Shown: piece by piece, positions 1-11,099 of the stretch
How positions within the stretch are numbered: the stretch's first letter is position 1
Layout: every line of letters begins with the position of its first letter
Source of the DNA: Pontivivens insulae
GTDB lineage: Bacteria; Pseudomonadota; Alphaproteobacteria; Rhodobacterales; Rhodobacteraceae
Direction of reading: 5' to 3'
Assembly (NCBI RefSeq): GCF_900302495.1
Contig: NZ_OMKW01000004.1
Location: 124,001 to 188,000, forward strand
DNA: 64,000 nt
The notes under the pieces: model-generated
Told to the model about the DNA's origin: nothing
Databases searched by the model: none
The model's input: the letters and a program-made list of their open reading frames with translations, nothing else
Program-made: the position numbers and the translations under genes

Positions 1-499
1 GCCCGCACCCCAAGTCGCTCAGCTGTTGCCGCCCGATGTAGCTGAACACTTCGACGCCCCTCCAATGTCCCCGCAATGGTCGCTGATGTACTGCGCGCCT
101 GCAATGGCGGACGGGCCAACTCGGCGTATGCTGACGGCGGGCCATAGTGCGACACGGCAAAATGACCTCGAACGACGCGACGCGTCGGGGGATGAACGCT
201 GGGTTGTTCACGCTGATCTCGACTGGTCAGCCGCCAACGTGGATCTTGACCGGAACGCTGCTCAAGATGCACTGGTCAACGCATTGAGGTCCGAAATCGA
301 ATTGGCGGACCCGACACATGTCGCAATTCATCGCTGGCTTTACGCACGGACCATTCAGCCCATGGGTGCGCCCTATTTTTGGTCCGCAACAGGCGGGCTC
401 GGCGCTGCCGGGGACTGGTGCATCGGGCCCAATGCGGGGGATGCGATCGCCAGCGGTCGGGCGCTGGCCGAGCGGATACTTGGCGCGAAAGAAGGTTGA
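1..499 (+). CDS. FAD-dependent amine oxidoreductase (renalase/COG3380-like), C-terminal part only
   Basis: The reading frame is open from the first complete codon at base 2, so the gene begins upstream of the window and only the C-terminal ~165 residues are seen. The end carries the pattern of the last FAD-contacting strand of flavin amine oxidases: a glycine-rich turn (ATGGLGAAGDW) followed by GPNAGDAIASGRALAERIL, where the new helix caps the FAD. This resembles predicted NAD/FAD-dependent oxidoreductases of the COG3380 group. The N-terminal Rossmann GxGxxG is outside the window, so substrate and exact family are inferred. The stop lies 75 bases before a tRNA gene. Confidence 0.7.
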   Translation, partial: PAPQVAQLLPPDVAEHFDAPPMSPQWSLMYCAPAMADGPTRRMLTAGHSATRQNDLERRDASGDERWVVHADLDWSAANVDLDRNAAQDALVNALRSEIELADPTHVAIHRWLYARTIQPMGAPYFWSATGGLGAAGDWCIGPNAGDAIASGRALAERILGAKEG

Positions 500-574
500 T
501 TGTCATGGCGTGCATTTTGCGCCGCAATCGCCCTTGACGCCCCCCGACCCCTCGGCTATCCAGCGCCACGGTTT

Positions 575-651
575 GGCTGGGTAGCTCAGCTGGTTAGAGC
601 GCGCGACTCATAATCGCGAGGTCGGGAGTTCAAGTCTCCCCCCCGCCACCA
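575..651 (+). tRNA. tRNA-Met (CAT anticodon, elongator type), CCA encoded
   Basis: A cloverleaf can be drawn: acceptor 575-581 with 641-647, D arm with GCTC/GAGC, anticodon loop CTCATAA with CAT at 609-611, T arm GGGAG-TTCAAGT-CTCCC, then A648 and CCA 649-651. The TAGCTCAGCTGGTTAGAGC D region matches elongator rather than initiator tRNA-Met. One acceptor pair is non-canonical (T578 opposite C644). Confidence 0.93.
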
Positions 652-728
652 CCGAACCTCCTGAAAGACATGGCGCTGATTGGGATAGTGCACTTGCGCT
701 CTCTCACGGTTTCCGTCATTTCGTTTCT

Positions 729-1091
729 ATGATCCGAGCAGCAGTGACATCAGTGCGCCTTGCTGTCGCGACGCTTTATTGCCTCGCGACGATGCTGGTC
801 GGGTTTGCGCACGCGGCACCGGTCACGCCTGATCAAGATCCTGCCAACTTTGTACTGCCTGGCACCTCACTCGCAGATTTTTGTGAGCCGTCGGGTGGGC
901 ATCACGCACCCTGGGCTGAGCATTGCGCGGCCTGCCAGATTGCCAAAGCCGCTGCGCTGCCCCCGGTCGGCACGGTTCCGGCAGCTGGTTTTGCAGGTTC
1001 TCTTGCATTGGAGACGGTGGCTGACAGCATCACCTGGGTGCAATTGCGCCCGTATCTGCACCAGTCACGCGCGCCACCGGTCACTCTTTGA
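729..1091 (+). CDS. Small exported DUF2946-like protein next to copper chaperone gene
   Basis: A 120-residue protein with an N-terminal hydrophobic export signal ending near GFAHA-AP, then a short mature part containing a HxxCxxC-like cluster (EHCAACQ, about residues 64-70). That layout is typical of DUF2946-type proteins often found beside copper-handling genes, and the next gene is a PCuAC chaperone 58 bases on. No clear Shine-Dalgarno sequence precedes the ATG at 729; in-frame GTG codons shortly downstream (for example 744) are possible alternative starts. Family assignment is by motif and context, and a metal role is inferred. Confidence 0.6.
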   Translation: MIRAAVTSVRLAVATLYCLATMLVGFAHAAPVTPDQDPANFVLPGTSLADFCEPSGGHHAPWAEHCAACQIAKAAALPPVGTVPAAGFAGSLALETVADSITWVQLRPYLHQSRAPPVTL

Positions 1092-1143
1092 ACCCATTCA
1101 AGCATGCAAAACGCATGCGATACATTCCCTGTTTCAAAGAGTG
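1082..1143 (+). promoter_or_regulatory. Nested inverted repeats between DUF2946-like gene and pcuAC
   Basis: CACTCTTTGAA (1082-1092, covering the upstream stop codon) is perfectly inverted as TTCAAAGAGTG (1133-1143), just before the pcuAC start at 1150. Inside the 40-base loop, GCATGC occurs twice (1102-1107 and 1113-1118), 11 bases apart, and the copies can pair with each other. The element could be an operator or an mRNA structure controlling pcuAC; the function is inferred. Confidence 0.4.
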
Positions 1144-1149
1144 CAAAAA

Positions 1150-1713
1150 ATGATCCGCTATGCCTTGAGCGCTGCGTTTGCAGCCCTGTTCGCCCTTCCC
1201 GCCGCTGCGCATGATTTCACCACGGGTGATCTGACCGTCGAGCATCCCTATGCCCGCGCGACGACCAGCCAGGCGCAGATGGCCGGTGGTTTCATGACCA
1301 TCACCAACAATGGCACCGAATCCGATCGCCTGATCGGCGTGGAAGGCGCATTTGCCCGCGATTTCCAGGTCCACCTGACGGAGGACAATGACGGCGTCAT
1401 GCGCATGCGTGAGGTCGAGGCCGGTGTCGAAATCCCAGCGGGAGAAAGCGTTGAGCTGATGCGCGGCAGCTATCACGTGATGTTCATGGGCTTGGACAAC
1501 GCATTGGCTGAGGGGGAGACCTACGACGCCACACTGATTTTCGAAAATGCCGGCGAGCTACCAATTACCTTCAAAGTCGAGGCTTTCAATTATCAGCCGG
1601 AACACTCAGACGGATCGATGGCGCATGGCGAGATGAGCCATGACAGCATGGGTCACGACGAAGACTCTGATAATCATGCCGGTCACGGCCATGGTCATTC
1701 CGGTCATGATTGA
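1150..1713 (+). CDS. PCuAC-family periplasmic copper chaperone with His/Met-rich tail
   Basis: A signal peptide (MIRYALSAAFAALFALPAAAH) precedes a DUF461/PCuAC cupredoxin-like fold: HPYARATTSQAQMAGGFM, then the conserved LTEDNDGVMRMREVEAG segment and the MLMG-like strand (HVMFMGLDNAL). PCuAC proteins use His and Met ligands to deliver Cu(I) to the CuA site of cytochrome oxidase. The last ~35 residues are an unusual His/Met/Asp-rich tail (HGEMSHDSMGHD, HAGHGHGHSGHD) that would add metal sites. The start at 1150 was chosen because the signal peptide begins there; the frame is open further upstream but that part overlaps the preceding gene. Confidence 0.85.
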   Translation: MIRYALSAAFAALFALPAAAHDFTTGDLTVEHPYARATTSQAQMAGGFMTITNNGTESDRLIGVEGAFARDFQVHLTEDNDGVMRMREVEAGVEIPAGESVELMRGSYHVMFMGLDNALAEGETYDATLIFENAGELPITFKVEAFNYQPEHSDGSMAHGEMSHDSMGHDEDSDNHAGHGHGHSGHD

Positions 1714-1737
1714 CCGCTAGAACCAGTCGTTCGACAG

Positions 1738-1768
1738 AAAAAAGCGGGGCCCCGATTGTAGGCCCCGC
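1738..1768 (-). terminator. Rho-independent terminator of dps
   Basis: Stem GCGGGGCC (1744-1751) pairs with GGCCCCGC (1761-1768). The A run at 1738-1743 becomes a U run after the hairpin on the minus strand, fitting the end of dps transcription; pcuAC converges from the other side. Confidence 0.8.
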
Positions 1769-1779
1769 TCTTCGTGCAA

Positions 1780-2250
1780 TTATCCAAGATGGGCGCGCAG
1801 GATCCACGCGAACTTTTCGTGGACTTGCGCACGGCCGATCGCCAGGTCTTCAGTCAATGGATCGCCGTTGCTGGTCGCGGCCTCTGCCAGCTCTTTCAGA
1901 GCAGCGGAGATCGTTTCCTGCGACACCGCCATGTCCTCGACCATTTGCTCGGCAGAGACGACTGTCTTCGCCTCGCTGACCGTCGTGCGGTCGAGCGCCT
2001 CGGCATAGCTGCCCTCGGTAAACGCGCCCAACGCGCGGATCCGCTCCGCTACCTCGTCCTGCGCCGCGAAATGATCGTTGTAGATCTCCTCAAACAGCGC
2101 GTGGAGCGAGCCAAAGCTCATCCCGGTGACGTTCCAGTGAAAGAACTGCGCCTTCTTGGTCGTGACGGACAGGTCCGCCAGGGCTTGATGAAGCCCCTCG
2201 ACAACTTCCGTTTTCTGGGTGGCGTTCAGATCGTGTGCTGTATCTTTCAT
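1780..2250 (-). CDS. dps: Dps-family ferritin-like DNA-protection protein
   Basis: The 156-residue protein has the Dps ferroxidase signature: FFHWNVTG (His about 38), SLHALFEEIYNDHF (His about 50) and AAQDEVAERI (Asp about 65, Glu about 69), ligands shared between subunits in the dodecamer. Dps proteins oxidise and store iron with peroxide, protecting DNA. The ATG at 2250 is preceded by GGGAG at good spacing; a TTG 15 bases upstream is a less likely start. The lead region contains the terminator hairpin of the gcv operon only about 14 bases upstream. Confidence 0.92.
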   Translation of the reverse strand: MKDTAHDLNATQKTEVVEGLHQALADLSVTTKKAQFFHWNVTGMSFGSLHALFEEIYNDHFAAQDEVAERIRALGAFTEGSYAEALDRTTVSEAKTVVSAEQMVEDMAVSQETISAALKELAEAATSNGDPLTEDLAIGRAQVHEKFAWILRAHLG

Positions 2251-2263
2251 ACTCAAATCTCCC

Positions 2264-2297
2264 AATCAAAATCGGGTGGCCCAAAACGAGCCACCCG
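2264..2297 (-). terminator. Terminator of gcvTHP operon, inside dps leader
   Basis: CGGGTGGC (2273-2280) pairs with GCCACCCG (2290-2297) across a 9-base loop, and on the minus strand it is followed by ATTTTGATT. It sits between the gcvP stop and the dps start, so it should end gcv transcripts, but it also lies in any dps leader that starts upstream of it. Confidence 0.7.
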
Positions 2298-2342
2298 GTG
2301 TTTCGTGGGATCAACGATGTTGGGCGCGGAAGCGTTCCCGCT

Positions 2343-5186
<2,844 letters not shown>

Positions 5187-5248
5187 GAGCGTGCTCCTGT
5201 GATGTGTCCTCCCCCGGAGCTGATCCGAGGTCATATCCTGCGGGTGAC

Positions 5249-5306
5249 GCCCCGGACCGGATCCGGGGCGGCCATGTTCAGCACGGTCCCGGGACAAGTC
5301 CGGGAC
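5249..5306. repeat. Two REP-like palindromes between gcvH and gcvP
   Basis: GCCCCGGA (5249-5256) pairs with TCCGGGGC (5262-5269), and GTCCCGG (5286-5292) pairs with CCGGGAC (5300-5306). Such GC-rich CCGGAxxGGATCCGGG and GTCCCGG-N-CCGGGAC units resemble intergenic palindromic repeats scattered through alphaproteobacterial genomes. In an operon gap they could stabilise the upstream mRNA or dampen gcvP expression; neither hairpin has a U run. Confidence 0.6.
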
Positions 5307-5313
5307 ATCTCAA

Positions 5314-5679
5314 CTAGCCGACCAGTTCCTTGTAGGCTGCCTCATCCATCAGGCCGTCCAGTTCGGACATGTCGGCCAACTTCATCCGAAAGAACCAGCC
5401 GTCGCCAAGAGGAGCGCTGTTGACCAGCGTCGGATCTTCCACGATCGCCTCGTTGATTGCGGTGATTGTTCCGTCGAGCGGCGCTTCAATGTCAGAGGCC
5501 GCCTTGACGCTTTCGATCACGACGACCTCATCGCCTTTTTCAACATCAGTGCCCGCTTCGGGCAGTTCGACGAAAACGAGATCGCCAAGCTGGCTTTGCG
5601 CATGCTCCGTGATGCCAACAATGACCTCGTCACCATCGACGCGCAGCCATTCATGCTCTTCGGTATATTTGACGGACAT
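5314..5679 (-). CDS. gcvH: Glycine cleavage system H-protein
   Basis: The 121-residue lipoyl carrier shuttles the aminomethyl intermediate between P- and T-proteins. The lipoylation site is Lys59 in VIESVKAAS, and EEHEWL at the N terminus is the family hallmark. Length is normal. It starts 5 bases after the gcvT stop, so the two are surely cotranscribed. Confidence 0.98.
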   Translation of the reverse strand: MSVKYTEEHEWLRVDGDEVIVGITEHAQSQLGDLVFVELPEAGTDVEKGDEVVVIESVKAASDIEAPLDGTITAINEAIVEDPTLVNSAPLGDGWFFRMKLADMSELDGLMDEAAYKELVG

Positions 5680-5684
5680 CTGAT

Positions 5685-6770
5685 TTACCTCTTGTAGGTC
5701 TGTTGGACGAATGGCGTTTCCGCCACCGCGAGGGGGATAAACTTGCCGCGAAGTGCGGCGAAAACGGTGGTGCCTGGGGTGCTGAGCTCCGTCGGAAGAT
5801 AGCCCATTGCGACAGGGCCGCCGACACTGGGACCAAACCCGCCAGAGGTAACGACGCCGATCTGCGGGCCCTCAATCTCGGCATGCAGTGTGACGCCCTG
5901 GCGTACGGGCGCGCGCCCTTCAGGGCGCAACCCAACCCGTTTGCGCGTGGGTCCGTCGGACAGTTGGCCTTGGATCACATCAGCGCCCGGGAATCCGCCA
6001 TTCTCACGTCGGCGCTTTTGCATGGCCCAGATAAGATCAGCCTCAACCGGTGTGGTTTCCGTATCGATGTCGTTCCCGTAGAGACACAGCCCAGCTTCCA
6101 GCCGCAGGCTGTCACGCGCGCCCAGCCCGATTGGCTCCACACCATCCTGTTCCAATAAAGCTTCGGCAAGCGCGACGGCCTCCTCCTTGGGTACGGAAAT
6201 CTCGAAGCCGTCCTCACCGGTATAGCCAGAGCGCGTCACGATACATGGCCCGTCAATCAGCGGCATAGTGCGTGCGTCCATGAATTTCATATCCCGCACT
6301 TCGCCGTTCAGTGTGGCCAGCGCTGCCTCAGCTGCGGGACCTTGCAGCGCAAGCAGCGCGCGGTCGAGCACCTCAACCTCCGTAGCGGCGGAAATATGGG
6401 GAATGTCGTGATCAGCCCGCGCCGCGTTGACGACGACATAGTGCCAGTCGCCCATATTCGCGAACATCAGATCGTCGAGGATCCCACCATTGGCGGCAGT
6501 CAGCAGACCATAGCGTTGCCGGCCGGGTTTCAGCTCGGCGACGTTGACGGGCATCAACGATTCGAGTGCCGTCACCCGATCCGCCGCCTTCAGGCGCAGC
6601 TGCGCCATATGGCTGACATCGAAAAGCCCGGCTAACGCTCGGGTGTGAAGGTGCTCCTTCATCACTCCCACTGGATATTGGACCGGCATTTCCCACCCTG
6701 CAAAGGGCACCATCTTGCCGCCAAGCTTGACGTGCAGATCGAACAGAGGCGTTCGCTTAAGGTCAGTCAT
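5685..6770 (-). CDS. gcvT: Aminomethyltransferase, glycine cleavage T-protein
   Basis: T-protein transfers the aminomethyl-derived one-carbon unit to tetrahydrofolate and releases ammonia. The 361-residue sequence has the family start [44 protein letters not shown] and the [12 protein letters not shown] block. GGGAGG lies 5 bases before the ATG at 6770. It is the first gene of the operon, and its roughly 175-base leader connects to a tandem glycine riboswitch, so glycine level probably sets expression. Confidence 0.97.
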   Translation of the reverse strand: MTDLKRTPLFDLHVKLGGKMVPFAGWEMPVQYPVGVMKEHLHTRALAGLFDVSHMAQLRLKAADRVTALESLMPVNVAELKPGRQRYGLLTAANGGILDDLMFANMGDWHYVVVNAARADHDIPHISAATEVEVLDRALLALQGPAAEAALATLNGEVRDMKFMDARTMPLIDGPCIVTRSGYTGEDGFEISVPKEEAVALAEALLEQDGVEPIGLGARDSLRLEAGLCLYGNDIDTETTPVEADLIWAMQKRRRENGGFPGADVIQGQLSDGPTRKRVGLRPEGRAPVRQGVTLHAEIEGPQIGVVTSGGFGPSVGGPVAMGYLPTELSTPGTTVFAALRGKFIPLAVAETPFVQQTYKR

Positions 6771-6944
6771 GCCACCCTCCCGTCACGTCCGGAAAAATAT
6801 CCTGCCGAAGACGAAGGCGAGCGGCGCAACTTGGCCGTATCTGCGCAAATGGAGCAGCCAAATCGGCCACATCTGAAGAAGGGTACGGCATAAAGTCTTA
6901 GCCCCGCAGCATCTGACCGCGCGATCATCGCGCAGCTTCAAATG

Positions 6945-7096
6945 CCCCCTCTGTCCTTTGGCCTGAGATCGTTATCCCGTCGGCGGATGCGCTCGCATCA
7001 CTCTCCAGAGTCTGTGTTCCCCGTGCCGGTCCTGAGGCCTGAGAGTTTCCGGGGCGGTTGCTCCTTCGGCAGCGGCGGACCGCTTCTCCCGGCTGG
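6945..7096 (-). promoter_or_regulatory. Tandem glycine riboswitch upstream of gcvT
   Basis: Read on the minus strand, two aptamers follow each other. The first (about 7094-7022) contains CCGGGAGAAG, the conserved CCGAAGGAGCAA and ACTCTCAGGC. The second (about 7018-6945) contains CTCTGGAGAG, GCCGACGGGATAAC and ATCTCAGGCCAAAGGACAGAGG. These are the glycine-binding core elements of the gcvT RNA family. The remaining leader to the gcvT start (6771-6944) holds one near-palindrome (GCGCGAT-GATCGCGC, about 6920-6935) but no U-tract terminator, so control may act at translation. Together with 7097-7168, this 6771-7168 stretch has no other gene that I can see. Confidence 0.93.
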
Positions 7097-7168
7097 GAAT
7101 GTCTTTTCGATAGCGCGACCTGTCGCATCGGGCAAGGATTCTTAGTGCGCGCATGCAAAGGGCAGGGT

Positions 7169-8386
7169 ATGCGCGGGGTCATGACAGAACTGACGATCAG
7201 CAAATTGGGGCACCGTGGCGACGGCATCGGTCGCGATGCAATCGGGACGGAACACTTTGTCCCTTTCACGTTACCGGGAGAGCGGGTTCTGGCCGATCCG
7301 CTTAGGGTGCTGGACCCAAGCGTTGCGCGGGTGACCCCGCCATGCCCGCAATTCGGGAGTTGTGGCGGCTGCGTTGTCCAACATGCGTCCGACGATTTCG
7401 TTGCCGATTGGAAGGTCGGGATCGTGCGCACAGCATTGGAGGCGCAAGGTTTGCCTGCGCCTATTGCCGGCATTGCGACTTCACCCGAAGCCAGCCGACG
7501 TCGTGCGACCTTCGCGGGACGTCGCACCAAAAAAACGGTTTCCATTGGCTTTCACGAGCGTGCTTCCGACAGGATTGTGCCAGTGACCGGATGCCGCACA
7601 GTCGCGCCAGCAGTTCTGGCGACCCTCCCAGCATTGGAGGCCCTTGTGCATGCGGGTGCCAGCCGCAAAGCCACTTTGCGTCTGACGGTCACGGCGAGTG
7701 AGGCCGGTCCAGATATTGCTGTGGAAGGCGGGAAACCCACCGATCCTGAGCTTGTCCAGACTCTGTTGGCAATTGCCTCGGATCACGATGTGGCGCGGTT
7801 GAGCTGGTCTGACGAAACCCTCGCGACATTCAGGTCGCCGACACAGACATTCGGGCCCGCACGCGTGGTCCCGCCAGCGGGTGCGTTTCTGCAGGCCACG
7901 GAGCATGGCCAAGCTGCGCTGATTGCTGCCGTTTCGGATGTGATTGGCGATGCGAACCGAGTTGTCGATTTGTTTGCGGGGTGTGGCACGTTCACCCTTC
8001 CGCTTGCAGTTGGTGCGGATGTTTTGGCGCTTGAGAGTGAAGCGCCAATGCTGGCAGCGCTCGATGCCGGGTGGAGAGGGACACCGGGCCTGCGCAAGAT
8101 TGTCACCAAAACGCGTGACCTGTTTCGCAACCCGGTTCCGGGGGCGAATCTCAGGTCGTTCGACGCTGCAGTCATTGACCCACCGCGTGCCGGCGCGCTC
8201 GCACAGACGGAGGCCTTGGCCGAGAGTGGAATCCCCAAGGTCGCGGCGGTCTCATGCAATCCCGTAACCTTCGCGCGCGATGCGGCCGTTTTGGTCAACG
8301 CCGGATATAGTTTGGATCGAGTGCTTGTGATCGACCAGTTCCGCTGGGCGGCTCATGTCGAACTGGTTGCCGCCTTTAGCCGGTAA
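7169..8386 (+). CDS. Class I SAM-dependent RNA m5U methyltransferase (RlmD/RumA family)
   Basis: The 405-residue protein carries an iron-sulfur type Cys cluster C59-x5-C65-x2-C68 (PCPQFGSCGGC), a SAM-binding motif VVDLFAGCGTFTLPLA and the catalytic SCNPVTFARD near the C terminus, where the Cys attacks the uracil ring. This is the RumA/RlmD/TrmA family; the exact target uridine cannot be told from sequence. The ATG at 7169 has AAGGG at good spacing; ATG 7181 is possible. The gene is divergent from the gcv riboswitch and its 3' end overlaps the convergent HAD gene by 11 bases. Confidence 0.88.
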   Translation: MRGVMTELTISKLGHRGDGIGRDAIGTEHFVPFTLPGERVLADPLRVLDPSVARVTPPCPQFGSCGGCVVQHASDDFVADWKVGIVRTALEAQGLPAPIAGIATSPEASRRRATFAGRRTKKTVSIGFHERASDRIVPVTGCRTVAPAVLATLPALEALVHAGASRKATLRLTVTASEAGPDIAVEGGKPTDPELVQTLLAIASDHDVARLSWSDETLATFRSPTQTFGPARVVPPAGAFLQATEHGQAALIAAVSDVIGDANRVVDLFAGCGTFTLPLAVGADVLALESEAPMLAALDAGWRGTPGLRKIVTKTRDLFRNPVPGANLRSFDAAVIDPPRAGALAQTEALAESGIPKVAAVSCNPVTFARDAAVLVNAGYSLDRVLVIDQFRWAAHVELVAAFSR

Positions 8387-9077
8387 GCTGATCAACAAGA
8401 TCGCTTAGGTCCGTCGCAACGATGTCCCAAGCATCTTCAGCCGCCAAATCGGTGTCTTGCCCCGAGCCATATTCGGTTGGGCGTGGGAAAAAGCCCGTTC
8501 GCAGGCCCGCTGCCCGAGCTGCGCATAAATCATCATTATGCGCCGCGATCATCATCACCTCTTCAGGAGCCAGACCGAAAGCTGCAACACTTTGCGTGTA
8601 GACGGTCGGTAGCGGCTTGTAGGCCCGCGCCAGCGGTGCACCGCCAATGAAATCCCAATGCATGCCATTGCGCCGTGCAATGCCCAGTATCATCGCGATT
8701 GATCCGTTCGAACATGGCGCAATCAGGTGTGTTTTGCGCAACTCCGCCAGTGCTGCAGGAGCCCCCTGCCAGCATGGCAAATTGGACCAGGCATTGTTGA
8801 GCCGGACCTGATCCTCATCTGGAAGGTCCAAATTTTGCTCGGCGAGAACCCGGCGCAAATTCTCCAAATGTAGCTCTTCGAGTGCAACATAGGGGCGGCG
8901 ACCAGCACGCACGCGTTCCATGCCCGGCTGATACTGCGCTCGCCATGCTAGAGCGAACGCTTTCGCATCAACTTGAAGGCCGCGAGCGGCGAAAACCTGC
9001 TGGGCGACTGCGGAAACTCCACTTCGCCAGTCGCAAATCGTCCCGAAAATATCGAAAAGACAGGCTTTCACCACCAT
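8376..9077 (-). CDS. HAD-family hydrolase, haloacid dehalogenase type II-like
   Basis: A 233-residue HAD protein. Motif I is FDIFGTICDW with Asp9 as predicted nucleophile (DxFGT form as in L-2-haloacid dehalogenases), motif II is APCSNGS, the motif III lysine is in RAYKPLP and motif IV is MMIAAHNDDLCAARAAG. The type II family hydrolyses 2-haloacids, but many relatives act on other substrates. GGAGGG lies 7 bases before the ATG. Its 3' end overlaps the methyltransferase gene tail-to-tail. Confidence 0.85.
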   Translation of the reverse strand: MVVKACLFDIFGTICDWRSGVSAVAQQVFAARGLQVDAKAFALAWRAQYQPGMERVRAGRRPYVALEELHLENLRRVLAEQNLDLPDEDQVRLNNAWSNLPCWQGAPAALAELRKTHLIAPCSNGSIAMILGIARRNGMHWDFIGGAPLARAYKPLPTVYTQSVAAFGLAPEEVMMIAAHNDDLCAARAAGLRTGFFPRPTEYGSGQDTDLAAEDAWDIVATDLSDLVDQLTG

Positions 9078-9185
9078 CTGCGTTCCCTCCTGTCAAACAG
9101 CGTGATAGCTCTGGGCAAACAAGCAGCCCCACTTGTCTCGGTCAATTCTTCATGTCGTGGGCCAGCTGAGGATATTAGAGAACGC

Positions 9186-11099
9186 ATGTCGGCATACGAC
9201 TTCGCCCTTCCGCTATTGCAACTGCCCAGAAATGCGAAGCGCGCGATTGTGCTTTCGCTCGATGCGTTGATTTGCATCTTTTCGGTGTGGTTCGCACTTT
9301 ATCTGCGCCTTGGCGAACTGGTGACACTCAGCGGACCCTATCTGATACCGGTATTCGCCTCTCTCGTGATCGCCATCCCAATTTTTGTGCGCATGGGTTT
9401 GTATCGTGCGATTTACCGTTATTCTGGGATAAATTCGATTTTGATTATTGTGATGGCAACTGCGCTATACGGCGTGTTGTTCGCAACGATATTCACGGTC
9501 ATCTCTGTGACCGGCGTCCCGCGAACGATTGGCATAATACAGCCCATCTTGGTGATGATCCTCGTCGTTGGGTCGAGGACCTTGGCGCGCCTGCTTCTCA
9601 ACTCTTACGCCAATGCCGAAGCTTCAAAAGGTGTTCGTGTAAGAATCCTGATTTATGGTGCCGGTCAGACCGGGCGACAGCTTTCTGCGGCGCTGGCTAT
9701 GGGGGGTGACGTGAAGGTCGTTGGTTTCGTCGACGACGATCCCCGGCTTACGGGCAGTACGATCGACAGACGTCCCATCTATTCTGCGGAAGACTTGCCT
9801 GATCTTGTTAAGTCTCTCGACATCGCGCACGTCGTGCTCGCGCTTCCTGACGCGACACGGGCGCAGATGCGCGCTGTTGTCGACAGGCTTCGCGATGCTC
9901 AGGTTAGCGTGCAAACATTGCCTGACATGGCCGCTATGGCGAGTGGGAAGGTCACACTCTCTGACGTGCGCCCGCTTTCGATTGACGATCTGCTAGGGCG
10001 GGACCCGGTCGCCCCCGATGTCTCTCTGATGCAGCAAACCATCAAGGGAAAATCTGTCGCGATCACGGGTGCCGGTGGTTCGATCGGGGCCGAGTTGTGC
10101 CGGCAGATTTGTACCCTTGAACCAGCACAGCTGATCCTGATCGAGCAGAGTGAATACAGTCTCTATGCAATCCATCAGGAGCTTGAGGCACACGCCACAC
10201 GCACCGGGATTTCCCTTATACCGCTTCTTGGCTCCGTAACTGATGGCCAATTTTTGTCGCAGGTCTTCGCCCAACGAAGCGTGGACACGGTCTTTCACGC
10301 TGCCGCCTACAAACACGTACCGTTGGTCGAGCAAAACGTTGCAGCCGGAATTCGAAACAACGTTTGGGGCACGTGTGTTGCGGCAGAGGCTGCGGCTGCC
10401 GCAAATGTCTCGCAATTTGTGCTTGTCTCAACGGACAAAGCTGTGCGCCCCACGAATTTCATGGGGGCCAGCAAACGCTTGGCCGAATTGGTCCTGCAGG
10501 CCTTCGAGACCCGGTTTGAGAATACCCGTTTCTCCATGGTGCGTTTTGGTAACGTGCTGGGATCTTCCGGTTCAGTCGTGCCGCGTTTTCGCAAACAGAT
10601 CGAAGAGGGGGGGCCTGTAACGCTGACCCATCCTGAGATCACGCGCTTTTTCATGTCGATTCCAGAGGCTGCACAACTGGTTGTCCAATCCAGCGCAATG
10701 GCGCGGGGGGGCGACGTATTCGTCCTGGATATGGGCGAAGCCGTGAAGATCCTCGATCTGGCCGAGCGCATGATCGAGCTTTCGGGCCTTACCATAAGGT
10801 CGGATGAGTTTCCCGAAGGTGACATTGAAATTCAGGTGACTGGCTTGCGCCCTGGTGAGAAACTCTACGAAGAGCTCCTGTTGGGCGACGATCCCCAACC
10901 AACCCGCCACGAACGGATCATGCGCGCACAAGATGCCTGTCTGAGTTGGGATGAGCTTGAGCCAAAGCTGAACGAGTTGGATCAGGCCCTTGCCGCAAAT
11001 GACATTGAAACGGTCAGACGCCTTTTTGTGAGCCTACCTCTCAAATATGGTCCTAACGATCCAATTGCGGATCTCCTCTCAGCCGATCCTAAGCCTTGA
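9186..11099 (+). CDS. Membrane nucleoside-diphosphate-sugar epimerase/dehydratase (FlaA1/CapD/PglF type)
   Basis: The 637-residue protein has four N-terminal membrane helices (about 12-130), a CoA-binding-like Rossmann region (IYGAGQTGRQL), then a second SDR domain with TGAGGSIGAELCR (about 293) and the extended-SDR segment STDKAVRPTNFMGASKRLAE (about 414), where Thr and Lys belong to the 4,6-dehydratase/epimerase active site. Enzymes of this type make UDP-sugar precursors for surface polysaccharide or flagellin glycans. The start at ATG 9186 fits the family N terminus; the frame is open upstream over the HAD gene. No glycan cluster is present nearby. Confidence 0.9.
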   Translation: MSAYDFALPLLQLPRNAKRAIVLSLDALICIFSVWFALYLRLGELVTLSGPYLIPVFASLVIAIPIFVRMGLYRAIYRYSGINSILIIVMATALYGVLFATIFTVISVTGVPRTIGIIQPILVMILVVGSRTLARLLLNSYANAEASKGVRVRILIYGAGQTGRQLSAALAMGGDVKVVGFVDDDPRLTGSTIDRRPIYSAEDLPDLVKSLDIAHVVLALPDATRAQMRAVVDRLRDAQVSVQTLPDMAAMASGKVTLSDVRPLSIDDLLGRDPVAPDVSLMQQTIKGKSVAITGAGGSIGAELCRQICTLEPAQLILIEQSEYSLYAIHQELEAHATRTGISLIPLLGSVTDGQFLSQVFAQRSVDTVFHAAAYKHVPLVEQNVAAGIRNNVWGTCVAAEAAAAANVSQFVLVSTDKAVRPTNFMGASKRLAELVLQAFETRFENTRFSMVRFGNVLGSSGSVVPRFRKQIEEGGPVTLTHPEITRFFMSIPEAAQLVVQSSAMARGGDVFVLDMGEAVKILDLAERMIELSGLTIRSDEFPEGDIEIQVTGLRPGEKLYEELLLGDDPQPTRHERIMRAQDACLSWDELEPKLNELDQALAANDIETVRRLFVSLPLKYGPNDPIADLLSADPKP

